A model generated the notes under the pieces. It was not told where the DNA came from and made no database searches. It saw only the letters and a program-made list of their open reading frames with translations. Made by a program: the position numbers and the translations under genes. A stretch of 64,000 bases of DNA from Epichloe hybrida (taxonomy: Eukaryota; Ascomycota; Sordariomycetes; Hypocreales; Clavicipitaceae): the NCBI GenBank assembly GCA_019022495.1, contig JAFEKR010000013.1, positions 372,001 to 436,000 of the forward strand, read 5' to 3'. Shown in pieces: positions 43,183 to 54,566 of the stretch (positions are counted from its first letter, which is position 1; every line of letters starts with the position of its first letter).

Positions 43183-44725
43183 ATGGTGAGTGTCGCAAAG
43201 CCCCCCCCAAGATAATAATTCACAGACACAGACGGCCTGTGTTCCTCACAGACACTAACGCAGTCTCTCATCTCTCTTGGCGCCCGCCCACAGGCGCCGA
43301 ATCCACCACCGAATCGCAAACGCGGTCGGCCGTCAAACGCGTCCCTCGGGCTCCCCGCGCGATCACGAAACCCAGCGCATCCCAGAAAGAGCAGCGGCCC
43401 AAGCGATCCTGGGGCGGCGGCGAAGAAGAGAAAGAGCGGCGGCCGCGGCGGCGGCCGTCTCTCCGCGCAGAGCAACAAAGGACAAGCAGCGCAGCGAAAA
43501 CAATCAACAATAAGAGAAAGCTGGGGCAGCACGTCGAGCAGGCGAGACGCCCGAAGCGATGACGACGAAGAGGAAGAAGGAGAAGAAGAAGAAGAAGAAG
43601 AAGACTACGACTCCGCAAGGGCCAAGAAGCGCGGACGGTCGTCAAACGCGCCGCCGCATCGAAGCAGTCTAGGCGGAACCGGCGTCATCGGGAGAAGAGG
43701 CATACCGCAGCTGAACCAGCCCGGATCCCGCGGCCACGACAAAGACAAAGACAAACGGCAAGACCAAGAAGCATCGGATGACGGAGAGGCATCCTCGGCG
43801 CCCCCCTCGCCCCCGAAACCATACGTCCACGTCGCGCCGTACGCCCGGCGCGTCCGCCAATCCGCCATCGAAGCAAAATGGTCGCCTCTGGCCAACGCCT
43901 CCCTCACGGCCGTGACAAACACTCTCCAACACGCCCAGCGCCCGATCCTCCAGCGCCTCTCCGATTCGCAGCTCCGTCGGGAATACACGTCGTCGGCCCT
44001 CCGCCTCATCACCCACCGGATCGCGCGCAAAATCTCGCGCGGCCTACCCTTCCCCCCGGCCTCGATGCCCGCCAACGTCGGTCGCGCGCCGCTGCAGAGC
44101 GACGGCGGGCGCGAAGTCGAGCTCAACTTTGAGAGCGTCCTCGACGGGAAACTCAATCTCGAGAGACAGCTGGAGCCGGCCCTCGACGGGCTACAAGTCC
44201 TGAGACGCGAAAAGGACGCCATGGAGGAGGAGCTGGAGCTGGACTACGCAACGCTCAGGAACCTCGAGGCCGGCGCGAGGGCTCAGGCCAGGGAGCAGAG
44301 AAGCCTGCTTAGGAAGGCACACGTTCTCACTCCCGCGCCTGCGAATCCAGAGGGGGACGCGACGGCCCTCCACGACAAGATGGATGACTTTGAGCTGACG
44401 AGGGACGAGGATGCTGCGTCTGGCGCGGGCGCATTCACGGCATGTACTTTCCCCAATGAAGAACTTGCCCCCCCCCTTTTTTCTTTCAACCCATACAAAG
44501 GCCGCCCGCGTGGAAATTGCTAACGCAACGAGGCAGGACATTGACGACGACGACGACATACAGCCTCTTGCCGTTCAGCTAGGGACGCACGTCGACAACA
44601 TACGGGCGAACCTCGAGCAGACGGATGGGCTGATGCCGCAGCTGGCGAGGGGCAGGGCCGCGCTGCGGGCCGTGTTGCTGAGACATTTGGACCTGAGACG
44701 ATACGAACAAGTCGTGCTGGGGTGA
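43183..44725 (+). CDS. CENPQ: Inner-kinetochore protein CENP-Q (Okp1/Fta7 family)
   Basis: Exons 43183-43185, 43294-44439 and 44501-44725 encode 457 aa. CENP-Q/Okp1 is a COMA-complex subunit of the inner kinetochore. The first coding exon is the ATG alone, followed by GTGAGT. Splicing to 43294 gives MAPNPPPNRKRGRPS, an AT-hook-like start. A long basic and then acidic (poly-Glu) disordered region precedes the helical CENP-Q core: KWSPLANASLTAVTN, RPILQRLSDSQLRREYTSSA, and ISRGLPFPPASMPANV. Coiled-coil stretches follow, and the end is VQLGTHVDNIRANLEQ to LLRHLDLRRYEQVVLG. The second intron keeps frame only with a GC donor (ACG|GCATGT). A weaker GT alternative (44418, GTCTGG to an acceptor at 44532) also keeps frame. 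Confidence 0.85.
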
Positions 44726-45226
44726 TTGATGCATGGCGAGCAAACCTGGCGTTGGGCGGGCGGATTTCAATTTTCAAATTTTCAATAGGGGCATTGTACA
44801 AGAGCGGGTAGGTTTTAGCCCGGCGCTGGACTTGGATATCGTGCATGTGCATGTATCTGGCTTGAGGCACTGTACATGGATGGACACGGGCATTGTTCCT
44901 CAAGGGTATTTCGATGACGAGATGACAAATCATTGATCATGGCACTTTTTCTGGATGAGCGGTGCTTCCTCCGCGATTCCCGGAAATTTGCGTCTTCTAC
45001 AGCAGCAGTGTCACGGTATGTATGATACGTACACGACCCAGGGGCTGGTTTGCAATCATTCAGTTGGTGCAGAGTGATTCACCCTGTCTAGACTCGTCTA
45101 CTTTTCATCTTCATTCCCACTTCTCCCCTGGGAAGCATGCCACAGGACAATTCACCCAGGCCACCAAATCTCATCATCAGACCGATCTAGCCACCGATTT
45201 CGAAGAAAACAAACGACTTGTCAAAT
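44726..45226. other. Convergent intergenic region (501 bp), no gene seen
   Basis: Presumed 3' ends of the CENP-Q and cyclophilin genes. Confidence 0.5.
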
Positions 45227-46049
45227 TTACAAAGTACCGCACTTGTCAATGGTGATCTTCTGCTTGGTCTGCCCGCTCTGACTGCCATAAGACTCAATCT
45301 TCTCGACAATGTCCATACCATCAGTCACCTCGCCGAAAACGACGTGCTTGCCGTCGAGCCAAGAGGTCACGACAGTGGTGATGAAGAACTGGGATCCGTT
45401 GCTGCGGGATAAGGAGTCACGTTAGCAAAAAGAGTGCCATCTTCTTTCTACTTCTACTTCTTTCCTTCCCGCCTTTTGCTTTGAGAGCAGACATACGTGT
45501 TGGCGCCGGCGTTGGCCATGGACAGCAAACCGGGCTTGGTGTGCTTCAGCTGGAAGTTCTCGTCGGCGAACTTTTCGCCGTAGATGGACCGGCCACCAGT
45601 GCCCTGGAAGGAGACGTTGTTAGTTGAGACTGGTTCGCAGTGACGATTGCGAGTCACCCTGCAGCTCGGCTCGGATCAACAGATCCCCGCAGAGCCGCAC
45701 ACCAGAGACCAAGAAGAAGAGAAAAAAAAAAAAAAAAAAAAGCACAACACTCACGTTGTGGTTGGTAAAGTCACCGCCCTGAAGCATGAACCCGGGAATG
45801 ACACGGTGGAAAGAGGAGCCAGCGTAGCCGTAGCCCTTCTCACCAGTGGCAAGAGCACGGAAGTTGGCGGCCGTCTTGGGGACAACATCATCGTAGAGCT
45901 TGAAGGTGATGCGGCCAAGGGGAGCTACATGCCACTTTCACGTTAGCCTGCTTGCTTGTTGCCCACGCAATTGACTTTGGGCCATTGAGCGGGAGGATAT
46001 TTCAAAACGTACAGCCGTTGGCAGCGACATCGAAGTAGACGTTAGACAT
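45227..46049 (-). CDS. CPR1: Cyclophilin A (peptidyl-prolyl isomerase)
   Basis: Exons 46049-46013, 45924-45755, 45603-45497 and 45401-45227 on the minus strand encode 162 aa. It is the cytosolic cyclosporin-binding isomerase. The catalytic Arg is in [16 protein letters not shown], the hydrophobic pocket is [21 protein letters not shown] and GSQFFITT, and the cyclosporin-contacting Trp is in [13 protein letters not shown]. There is no signal peptide or extension, so this is the short A-type. Introns are 88, 151 and 95 nt, the second containing an A-run of about 20. Confidence 0.95.
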
Positions 46050-47421
46050 GATGGGCTGGATTTGTTGGATTGACGAGGTTGTTCAATTGGGATGGAATCT
46101 GGATCTGGAGGGGTTGTAGAAGCAGGAAGAACAAGTGGGTTGAAGGAGAGAAATCCTGCTGCAAATGGAGGGGGAAAGCAAGTGAGGGGTCAAACGTCAT
46201 TCAGATCAAGGCGGGGTGATTGGCAGAAAACGAATCAAGACAACGAACGATTGATTCATGGTGCGAGAGAGAAGGGGGAGGAAGCTGGAAGCTTCTGTAC
46301 CAATCAGATGGCTCAGTCCGGTCCACCTGGTTAGCCACTCATCTCTTTGCGCTTCTACTCCTCATGTATTATTAATACCAATGGCCAAAGTTTTGCTTTG
46401 GAAGTCTCCATGTGTCAGCATCCCTTCATCCCTTTGGAAAAAAAGAGATGCTTCCCTTGGACTTGAGTCCCTTGGACCTAGATTTGAACGATATGGGTGC
46501 TACGTGCTATACAGTGCTATACAGTGCTATACAGTGCTATACAGTGCTATACAGTGCTATCATGGTGGCGTTTCCACGATCCCTAGCTCCACAGTGCGAA
46601 TATGGTCAGAATACAGAGTAATCCGCACGCAGGAATGATTCTCATCACAACACTCACAACACGCTCCAGCAACTTGTCGACGTTGAATGTCCATCCGGCC
46701 AGCCCACGCGTGTCCAGCTCGCCCTGCCGTCGATCCGCGCGTGGCGTTGCAAGACATGCTGCAGCAGAAGGTCTCAGACATAACAATGCCATCCAACGCG
46801 TCAGACTTGTTCAGCCAGCCCCATCCAAACACACGTACGGCAATTGATTGATAGGTTTTGAAGATATAGAACGGCATTCATTCATCGAGGGCTGCGTCGT
46901 ACCGGTGCATCAAAATAGTGATGGGGAGAAAAATGGTTAAACTACAGTATATGCATCTTCACACGAAAGTAATAACAAATCCATATTCAGCCCTCACAGA
47001 GCACAACATCAGACACAGTCAAATCTCTTCCATCAAACGCCAAACGAGGGCACATGGAACCACTTCGTGTTCCTGGTGGAGCAAGGCCCAAGCGTTGGCA
47101 GATTTCGCAAAGATTCGTTGATTTGATATCCAAAAATGAGACACAATACATGTACCTTTACCCATATTGTGACTGCAGAGATGTGCTGGCTTCTTTTCCC
47201 TCTCTTCTCTAAATATAAAATAACATGAAACCCCTTCCCCATCAATATGTAGTTGATAAAAAGAGAAAGGGGGCTGTGTCTCACGGTCCTCCATTCGCCA
47301 CCATGAGAAACCTTTTCATTGGCATGCTATGGCTCCTCAAATAAAAGATGAAATGCCCGAATTGTATTTTCCTTCTTTTTTTGGTCTCCGTTGGCCTGCA
47401 ACGTCACCGGTCAAAATGACT
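46050..47421. other. Gene-free stretch of 1.4 kb
   Basis: Holds the cyclophilin promoter, a 10-bp tandem array (46501-46560) and the 3' side of the Ser/Thr-rich protein gene. No gene is recognised. Confidence 0.5.
46501..46560 (+). repeat. 10-bp minisatellite, five perfect copies of ACAGTGCTAT plus one diverged
   Basis: Uninterrupted array about 450 bp upstream of the cyclophilin start codon. The first copy reads TACGTGCTAT. Confidence 0.95.
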
Positions 47422-48381
47422 TCAACGACGGAGACGAGCGAAGCCAGTTCCGGTTGGCTTGGCGTGACCACTGGTGGGGTGAGTACCATTACCAGCAGGG
47501 TAAGGGACAACAGTGACGGTGGCCTGAAGAGTCGTGGTTGAGTCGGGGCAGTCAGAAGAGGCATGGGGCTTGTCGGCACCCGTGCTCTCGTCACCACCAT
47601 TGAACGACTTGACACTGACGGGAGCCGTAGTAGCAATGGGCTCCTTCTCGGCTGCGCTTGTGGTACAAGCACCAACGGTAACGTAGACAGTAGAGGCAGG
47701 GGCAGTGACAGTCTCCTTGATCACGGTAACTGTAACAGTTGGGGCAGGGCAGTCACCCTTGTCGCTGTGGTCAGGGTTTCCGGCGGAGCCGGTAGGGTTG
47801 GGCTTGGCCTTGGTGACAGTCAGAGTGCGGGTGACCTTGGTAGTAGCAGTCAGAGTGGTCGTAGACTCAGCAGTGGTGCTGGGAGCGCCGGGAGCAGCAG
47901 TGGTGTCCGTGGTGTCCGTGGTGCAAGGAACGGTGATGGTCTTCTGGCTAGTGGCATGAATAGTTGTGGTAGCCATTGAGGCGGTGGAACCAGTGCCGAT
48001 TCTCATCGTGAGAGTCTTGTCGGTGACAACATCAACGACCTTGGTGGTCATGGCAGGCTTGTCTGAGGATACCTTGGCATCAGCAGTGGTTGGGGCCGGG
48101 GCCTTTGCGAGAAGTGAAGATGAGACTTTGGCGACGTCGCCCACGGGGCACACGGTTGTGGCCAGGACAATGGTGTCAGTGACGACCATGGTGGCATTGA
48201 CCGGGCAGTTTGTGACGGTAGGAGCACAGCTGGTGATGGTATGAACCTGGGTCGCCTTGACCGTCATGGTGGTCAAGCTCTCGGTTCCGTTTGCACGGGG
48301 AAAGCGCGGGTGCTGGCCAGGATTGTAGGCAGAGGCAACGGCAGCCAGCATGCCAAGAGCGGTAATAGCAGTAGTCTTCAT
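47422..48381 (-). CDS. Secreted Ser/Thr-rich cell-surface protein
   Basis: A single exon encodes 319 aa. A signal peptide (MKTTAITALGMLAAVASA) is followed by a mature chain in which Thr, Val, Ser and Ala dominate. Short beta-prone repeats (TVTVTVIKETVTAPASTVYVT, TTLQATVTVV) and about ten scattered Cys (SCAPTVTNCP, TTVCP, TVPCT, GDCPAP, GACTT, SDCPD) are spread through it. Many sites for O-glycosylation are likely. There is no C-terminal hydrophobic GPI signal; it ends TGTGFARLRR, so it may be wall-bound by other means or secreted. Function is unknown. The style matches hypocrealean adhesin-like or cell-wall proteins. Confidence 0.78.
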   Translation of the reverse strand: MKTTAITALGMLAAVASAYNPGQHPRFPRANGTESLTTMTVKATQVHTITSCAPTVTNCPVNATMVVTDTIVLATTVCPVGDVAKVSSSLLAKAPAPTTADAKVSSDKPAMTTKVVDVVTDKTLTMRIGTGSTASMATTTIHATSQKTITVPCTTDTTDTTAAPGAPSTTAESTTTLTATTKVTRTLTVTKAKPNPTGSAGNPDHSDKGDCPAPTVTVTVIKETVTAPASTVYVTVGACTTSAAEKEPIATTAPVSVKSFNGGDESTGADKPHASSDCPDSTTTLQATVTVVPYPAGNGTHPTSGHAKPTGTGFARLRR

Positions 48382-51300
48382 CTTGTCGGATGTGGTCGCG
48401 CAAGATGATGTTGCGAGTTTTCTTGGGTCTTCTTCTGCGATGGCAAATTGACGTGTGCGATGAAGAAATATCAGATATCAATCAGGCTTCACGCGAGTCT
48501 GGTCAATATGCTCGAAATTTCGATATTGATGTTATTGTTGATGATAGCAGGCGAAAAGCGAAAGTCGATTCCGCGTCGTTTAAACAGAGTGGCACGAAGC
48601 TGAGCTTTCTCACTTGATAGAAGAGAACGAAAGTAGGGAAATGGTCAGTAATTGAGTGAGACGTAGCGCTGCTTGACGTCGGGTTATCGATGTGAGCTGT
48701 GATAGCAAAGGACGGCGGAGAGAAACACGCCAAAAATGAATGTGTGAATTGTCGTCGAGGGTGGCTTGCGGACGAAAAGAGAGTGAGATGAAAGAGAGTG
48801 AGGAGTGAGAGTGTGTATGTGAGCGCAAGATTTTCGACGAGCATGGGGGTTATTGTATAGAATCGATGAGGGCCAGGAAGGGGGGGGGGGGAGATGGAGC
48901 CAGTTAGCCAGGAACTGACTTGTGCGCTTTCTTCCACGCGGACTCGTGGGGGGTGGGTTCAGCCACAACCGTCCAACCACAACGATCCAACCAACCATGG
49001 CCGCATCCCAGCCATCTCAACCATCCCAACCATCCCAACCATCCCAACCCATGCATGCATATAATATGGGGTCAAAACAAAATTAAGGGCCCAGCTTTTT
49101 CTTTTCTTTTCTTTTTTCGCCTTGTTCAATCCCCGAATCGAATGGCTCCACCGGCGGAGGGCTTAGGGCCAAAGCTAGGAACAAAATTGGAGGCACACAG
49201 CCACTCTTGAGATGACACAACGGCTGAGGAACGAGTAAGACACAGCCAAACATGAGAGTACAACTTGCAAGCGAAATCCTGTCTTGTCTGCACGAGGAGC
49301 ATGAGCCAGCGAAAGCCAGCGAAAGGCGGGACTGGAGATTGTCATCACCTGAACGACCCGCTGTTGCCTCTTTGTCGCGATGAAAAGCGCGGGTACATAC
49401 GTCCGCACATAATACATGTACATACATACATGTACATAGAGATGGCATCGGTCCATCCACCACCGCATCTCGAAGCCTGACTGACGTACGGACTATTATG
49501 CCCTCCTCGCTTCGGGAACGCGCCGCGTGTTCAAGCCCACGAGGAGCACGGCCATTCTTGTTGCTCCATGTACATGTAGGACTTGGGACGGCGAATGGGG
49601 CGGGCAAACAAACTGACTGACTGGCATCGGGCAGGCACATTGTTGATCGGTAGAAATTGGTACAAGAGGCAGCGTGCAGCGGCGACTCATTCTGTCACTG
49701 TGACCGGAATCTGGCAAATCTGGATCACGGTTTTAGCTCAGGGGCAGGACCCATGCCACTAATAAATGCAAGTACTGCGGATCCGTAGGGGGAGAGCACA
49801 ATCTTGAGACGAGCCGTCATCCAGTCGTTATTATTAACATCCCGAGCCACAGCCACAGTATCCATCACGTTAAAAATCACCCTGCCCTGCCACCAGAGCC
49901 GCTCTGCCGTAACCACCGTAACACGGTCAGAGCCCGTACTCCGTGCAACATGACGATGACATTAAAATAACATTGCGCGTAACGTCGTTGTCATTTCGCA
50001 AGCTCAACCACAGCAGAATGTGCCAGCACCGGCCCCTGCCAAGGAGGGGGGGGGGGTGGTTTTTTTTTCCTTTTTTCCTTGTCTTTTATTACTCGGGCGC
50101 TCAACAGCGTTGAAATTTTTGCCAAGTCGAGTGCGAGTCAAGTCGCAGAATTCGTCATTGGACAACGAGTGCAAAGTACGGAGTAGATCCATCGATAACA
50201 AGGTCGTTAACGAGTTGATGAGTGGAGTCTTGGTGAGTGATAATACGTAGGCGAATGTATGTAGGCGAGAGAATAGAGACAACGCGCGTCGCTCTGACCA
50301 CAAAAAAGTCCACCCTGCTAATCCCCCAATCACGACGGGCGAAAGCTTGTTAATTGCAGGATATGGACTATGAACGTACATAGACCTTTTCGCCTGGGCT
50401 CATCGGCAGCGTGCCGCTCTCTGTAGATGCAACATCTGTACGTAGACGCAAGGAAAAGATTCGAGGGTTCCGAAGCGTCACTGACGACAGACAGGTCGGA
50501 TTGGCCAATGCAAACAAGCTGACCTGGACAAAAATGCAGTCGTGCTGTTGTTGTTGGTTACAAGGCGCGATGCTGTCAGGGAAAAGCCGTGTGCCACATG
50601 GGGTTGTTGGGGTTCGTGGGAATGCATCTCCAAGTCTCACCGCCAGACTCGCCGAGACCTGATGCGCCAAGCCTTGAAGCATCAAACCATCATTCACGAC
50701 CGTCAGCGCAGCCAGCTCGCTTGAAGCAAACCAAGTCATGCACAAATGCACCTCTTCGTATGTTTTTACATAAACGGACGTACATGTAATGTTATTACGA
50801 CGTGCACCCCCTCCCAGCTCCTTCCTGTCCCCACTCCCGTTGATGCTCAACTGTGTGATATTACGTAATTACTTCAGGAACAAATGAGAGGGCCAAGTTG
50901 TACTAGTCCTGATATGGTCAGGCTTGCTGCTTGCTGTCGGTCTGGCTTTCGTGAGCGTTGCTATCCAGAGTTACTGTGTTTTCTTGCCCACCGGCTGGCT
51001 TTCCTGAAACCGCCACCAACACGATTCTTTCGCCTGAGCTTTTCGAGGGGACCATCGGAAAGTAAAGGGTTGCATCGTGAATGCTAGCGCTGCGCAAAGT
51101 GTTCTACGGAGTACGGAGCACTGCATGCGCAACTACAGTGCCCCTTCCTATTCCAGACTCAGCAAAACCCGTCTGCATTTTACGAAGTCCAGGTTAGCAG
51201 GGACTCATCAAGTGCCACAGCTAAACGTGTCATGTCTCTGATAGCTGGCCCCAATGGGAATTCCTGACTCGTTTCGTCAGCCCAAGAAACTTTTGAAAGA

Positions 51301-51728
51301 TTAAAAACCCTATTATTAAACTCGTTCCGTAATTTATCTCCTCTGCCTATTATGAGCGATCACTCATAATCGACGCTAAAGCTGTTATTGCATGAGCTCG
51401 CTCATCATGTCAGAGGACGTTTTGCGGTTGGCCTTGTCAAAATGTCTATTATATTTTCCGCAGCTCGCGCTAATGTGTGAGATTCAGATGAACCCGTTTC
51501 TTGGTGGCGCTGCATGAATCATTTTGCTGGATTCAGTGCGAGCTTGTCGGGGGAGGGCAATGCAAATGACACAATCTGATACTTGCTGTCATCCGATGTT
51601 TCATGAGATAATTACTCAGACAGATACGGACCACGTGCTTAGAACACCATCCTCACTGTCTGACACTGAAGCACTTCATCTCCCGGACAACTCACGTAGA
51701 AAAAAAAACTTGGTCCCAAACTTGTCCC
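48382..51728. other. Gene-free stretch of 3.3 kb
   Basis: I see only short unsupported frames on both strands. Items present are a CCATCCCAA tandem repeat (about 49020-49049), G-runs at 48880-48892 and 50047-50056, and an AT-rich patch around 51290-51480. No transposase, reverse transcriptase or RNA gene was recognised. Confidence 0.5.
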
Positions 51729-54566
51729 TCATTCTACCTCTTCAATTCTGGGCCGTGTTTGACCTGATGCATGACCAATGCTTGCTCCCGGATTCACACT
51801 CAGCCCTGCAAGGCGGCCAAAACCTCCAATCGCCTCAGTTTGCTGGGGCAACAAAGTGCTGATGTGCCAATTTTGCAGGCTCTCCACGACGTCTCGGGCA
51901 TGCTGTTGCACGAGGCCATCGTTGTCCGTCTCTGCAACGTAGTGAAGGGTTCGTTGTATGTCCTCACGGCTGGAGGCTGTTAGTCCGAATCCCAGCGAAC
52001 GGCCAGACTCCTTGGCGTGGTGCAGCGCGCGCACAAAACCGTGGATGACCATGATGGCTGCGCGTCGAAGAATCCCATGTTCCATGTCCCGTTCGACGGT
52101 GAGGACATTGACGCAGAGGTCGACTGCGTTGGAGACGAGCGTCGGTCCGATACCTGCAATGTTGACCTCGAGCGCGGCTCCAAAGATGGACAGTGCAGAT
52201 GTTCGCACGCGGACGTCTTCGCTTCCGCGGTTGCTTTCCCATCCACGGAGGATTTGGGAAAGTATCTCGTTGTCTGCTGCGTCCGCCCTCGTCAAGTCTT
52301 CATCCTCGCCGGGGTCATCGTCATTATTGCCACCGTCGTCTCTTCCATCGCGAGCTGCCTTGTCCTTCTTGAGTTTCGCTAGTCTCTCCTCGCGAGCTTG
52401 CTTCGCCTGTGTTTTTGGCCTGTTGCCCCGTCTACTGGCGATGGACAGGATCGTTTCTGCAGTTTGCTGGGCCACATCGCCAGAGAAGGTTTCACCGAGA
52501 CGCTCGATGACCTGTACAAGTGCTTCACCAAAGCGTAGTCGAATGTCTGTGGTAGAATCTTCGCGGGGGTCTAGGTAGTTGTCGAGGAGTTCCTGAACCG
52601 TTGATTTGGGATGTTTGTCGGCCAGTTGAGTGAAAATTTTCACGACTCGTAAGTTGGTGTAGTCCTCATTATCTTTGAGTAAATTCGACATCAGGACTGT
52701 GACGGCCGTGATGTCTAGAATGGGGCTTCCGGCCGTGATCAAGTCGGACAGCATAGCAAGCCCTTCTGATACGACCGGGGGGGGAACATCTTTGTCGCCG
52801 CCGATGTAGTTCATTGCCAGATTGTAGGTTTTCCTATCCTCAATATGGCGAGCCGATGGAGCAGAAGATGGCTTATCATTATCAGATTGGTCCATTTGGT
52901 CTCGATATTTCAGCAGCATCGCCAAATTTCTGGCTGTCGCTGAAACGTCGCTGTTGTGAGCACCGCCTATTCTCTCAAGTGACTCTTCGATGAGGTTCAT
53001 ATCTCGAGGTTGTATATCTGATCGTTGAAAGCTCGCGGCAGTGACTACCAGATTAAGCAAACTCAGCACGATAGACACAAGATCATCCCCGAGAGCAGCT
53101 TGTTCATTTTCTCTCAGCACTTGGCAAATTATTCCCACGAGTTGATCGAAGTGACTGACTAGCTTCTCCGAGGCTGATTCCATCAGCTTCTGCAGTACTG
53201 ATACCTCGGCCAGCTCCTGAACCGGAAGGTCTTGCTTGCTCTCGCCGTGTGTTGTTTTGATATCGACCTGGCCTTGTTGTTTCAAGGATCGGATCCATTT
53301 ATTCAATAACGCGAGAAACAGATCGAAGGTTTCCTCGTTTGAGAAAGAGCCTATGATGAGCTTTGCCAGCTTCTCGGCTCTGGGCTCGACTTCCAGCAGA
53401 TTGACTCCCGTCCCTGGGCTTAAAATTGCCACAACGTCAATCCCCGAGTCGCTCACGGCTCGAAATCGCCAAGCGCACTCTGATTCCTTTGCAGAGCCCT
53501 CACACAGAATATTCTGCATAATTGGAGCTATGGTGTCCGCTTTACCAAATAGTGTGAAATAAGTCTGCAAAAGCTTTTCTGCCGGGGAACAATACTTCTG
53601 GGCGATGAGTTCTGGTGGGTTGGGCACCGAAGCAAGTGCCCATAACTGTAATATCACTGACTTTAAAACTCGACGACACAAGCCTGGAGAAGGATTCGAG
53701 AGTATGAGGACTTTGAGCCGTCTTAAAGCCGCGGCAAGCTGGTCTCCAGAGACAAGAACCTTGTCCCGACCAAGGTTGATGATTTCGCCGTTTTGCTCAT
53801 GGTCCGTCTCTGGGGGTATTTCTCGCGCGCTTTGAAGTGTGTAGTTGATCTGCTCAATTAAAGGCAGAACGAACGCATTCCATCCTGGTGCTCCTGTATC
53901 GACGTGTTTAGTTCAAGCAATTCGACGAGATATGATGGACCGTAGACCCTCACCTGGGGCACCCATCTGTTTTCTTCCTAGTATTCCGAAGCCAACAATC
54001 TGCGCTGCTGTCTTGGCCAAATCGTCTCCGGCAACACCATCAAATAGGCTGAAAATCTGAGGAGCGATGCCGCCATACCAGTCGTCGGGGCTTAGGGTAG
54101 CAGGCACGGTGGACAACAGTCTAGTCGCAACGGCTACAGCCTCGTGAGTGATGTTTGCCCCGGTCTTCTGTGGTTGCTGGGCATTTGCTACGGCATTTTG
54201 ATTACTTGGGTGGACGGAAAAGACGAATTCCATGGTTCCGCGAACACCGTCAGGTCTTAGGGGCAAGCAGGTGAGAGCTTGCAATAATGGATCCCTCAGC
54301 CATGGCGGCAGAGTGTTTGGCTTTATCAAGGAATTCAGTGCCGGGAGGAGAATCCAAGTTTTGGTGCTGCGGTCGCCGTTAGAGTTTGTCATCTCTGACT
54401 TTAGGCCCAAGAGATGGGCGTACTTAGCAATGAGGTCCTGATATGCTTGGAGCGCTGGTTCTCGTGTTTCAGTTGCCTTTGACGGATCAAATGCTGCCTT
54501 CCCTGCCGTCAATATCTCTTCACTTATCTTCGCGGCTGAGTCTTGTTTCTGGGAGAATGTCGCCAT
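51729..54566 (-). CDS. RTP1: RNA polymerase II assembly/nuclear import factor Rtp1 (TANGO6-like HEAT protein)
   Basis: Exons 54566-53954 and 53893-51729 on the minus strand encode 925 aa. Rtp1 is a HEAT-repeat protein that brings RNA polymerase II subunits into the nucleus. The chain is helical repeats throughout. The conserved C-terminal part contains GEALVQVIERLGE, SRRGNRPKTQAKQAR, ILSQILRGWESNRGSEDVRVRTS-type sequence, LRRAAIMVIHGFVRAL and LHYVAETDNDGLVQQHARD, typical of the family's last two domains. A charged acidic loop (DDGGNNDDDPGEDEDL) sits between. The single 60-nt intron joins GRKQMGAP to GAPGWNAFVLPLIEQIN. The family call rests on remembered C-terminal motifs. It is less certain than for the enzymes in this window. 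Confidence 0.82.

Noticed and set aside
48382..51728. Hidden transposon or extra gene in the 3.3-kb gap
   Set aside because: I looked for transposase/reverse-transcriptase motifs, long terminal repeats and spliced conserved exons on both strands and saw none.
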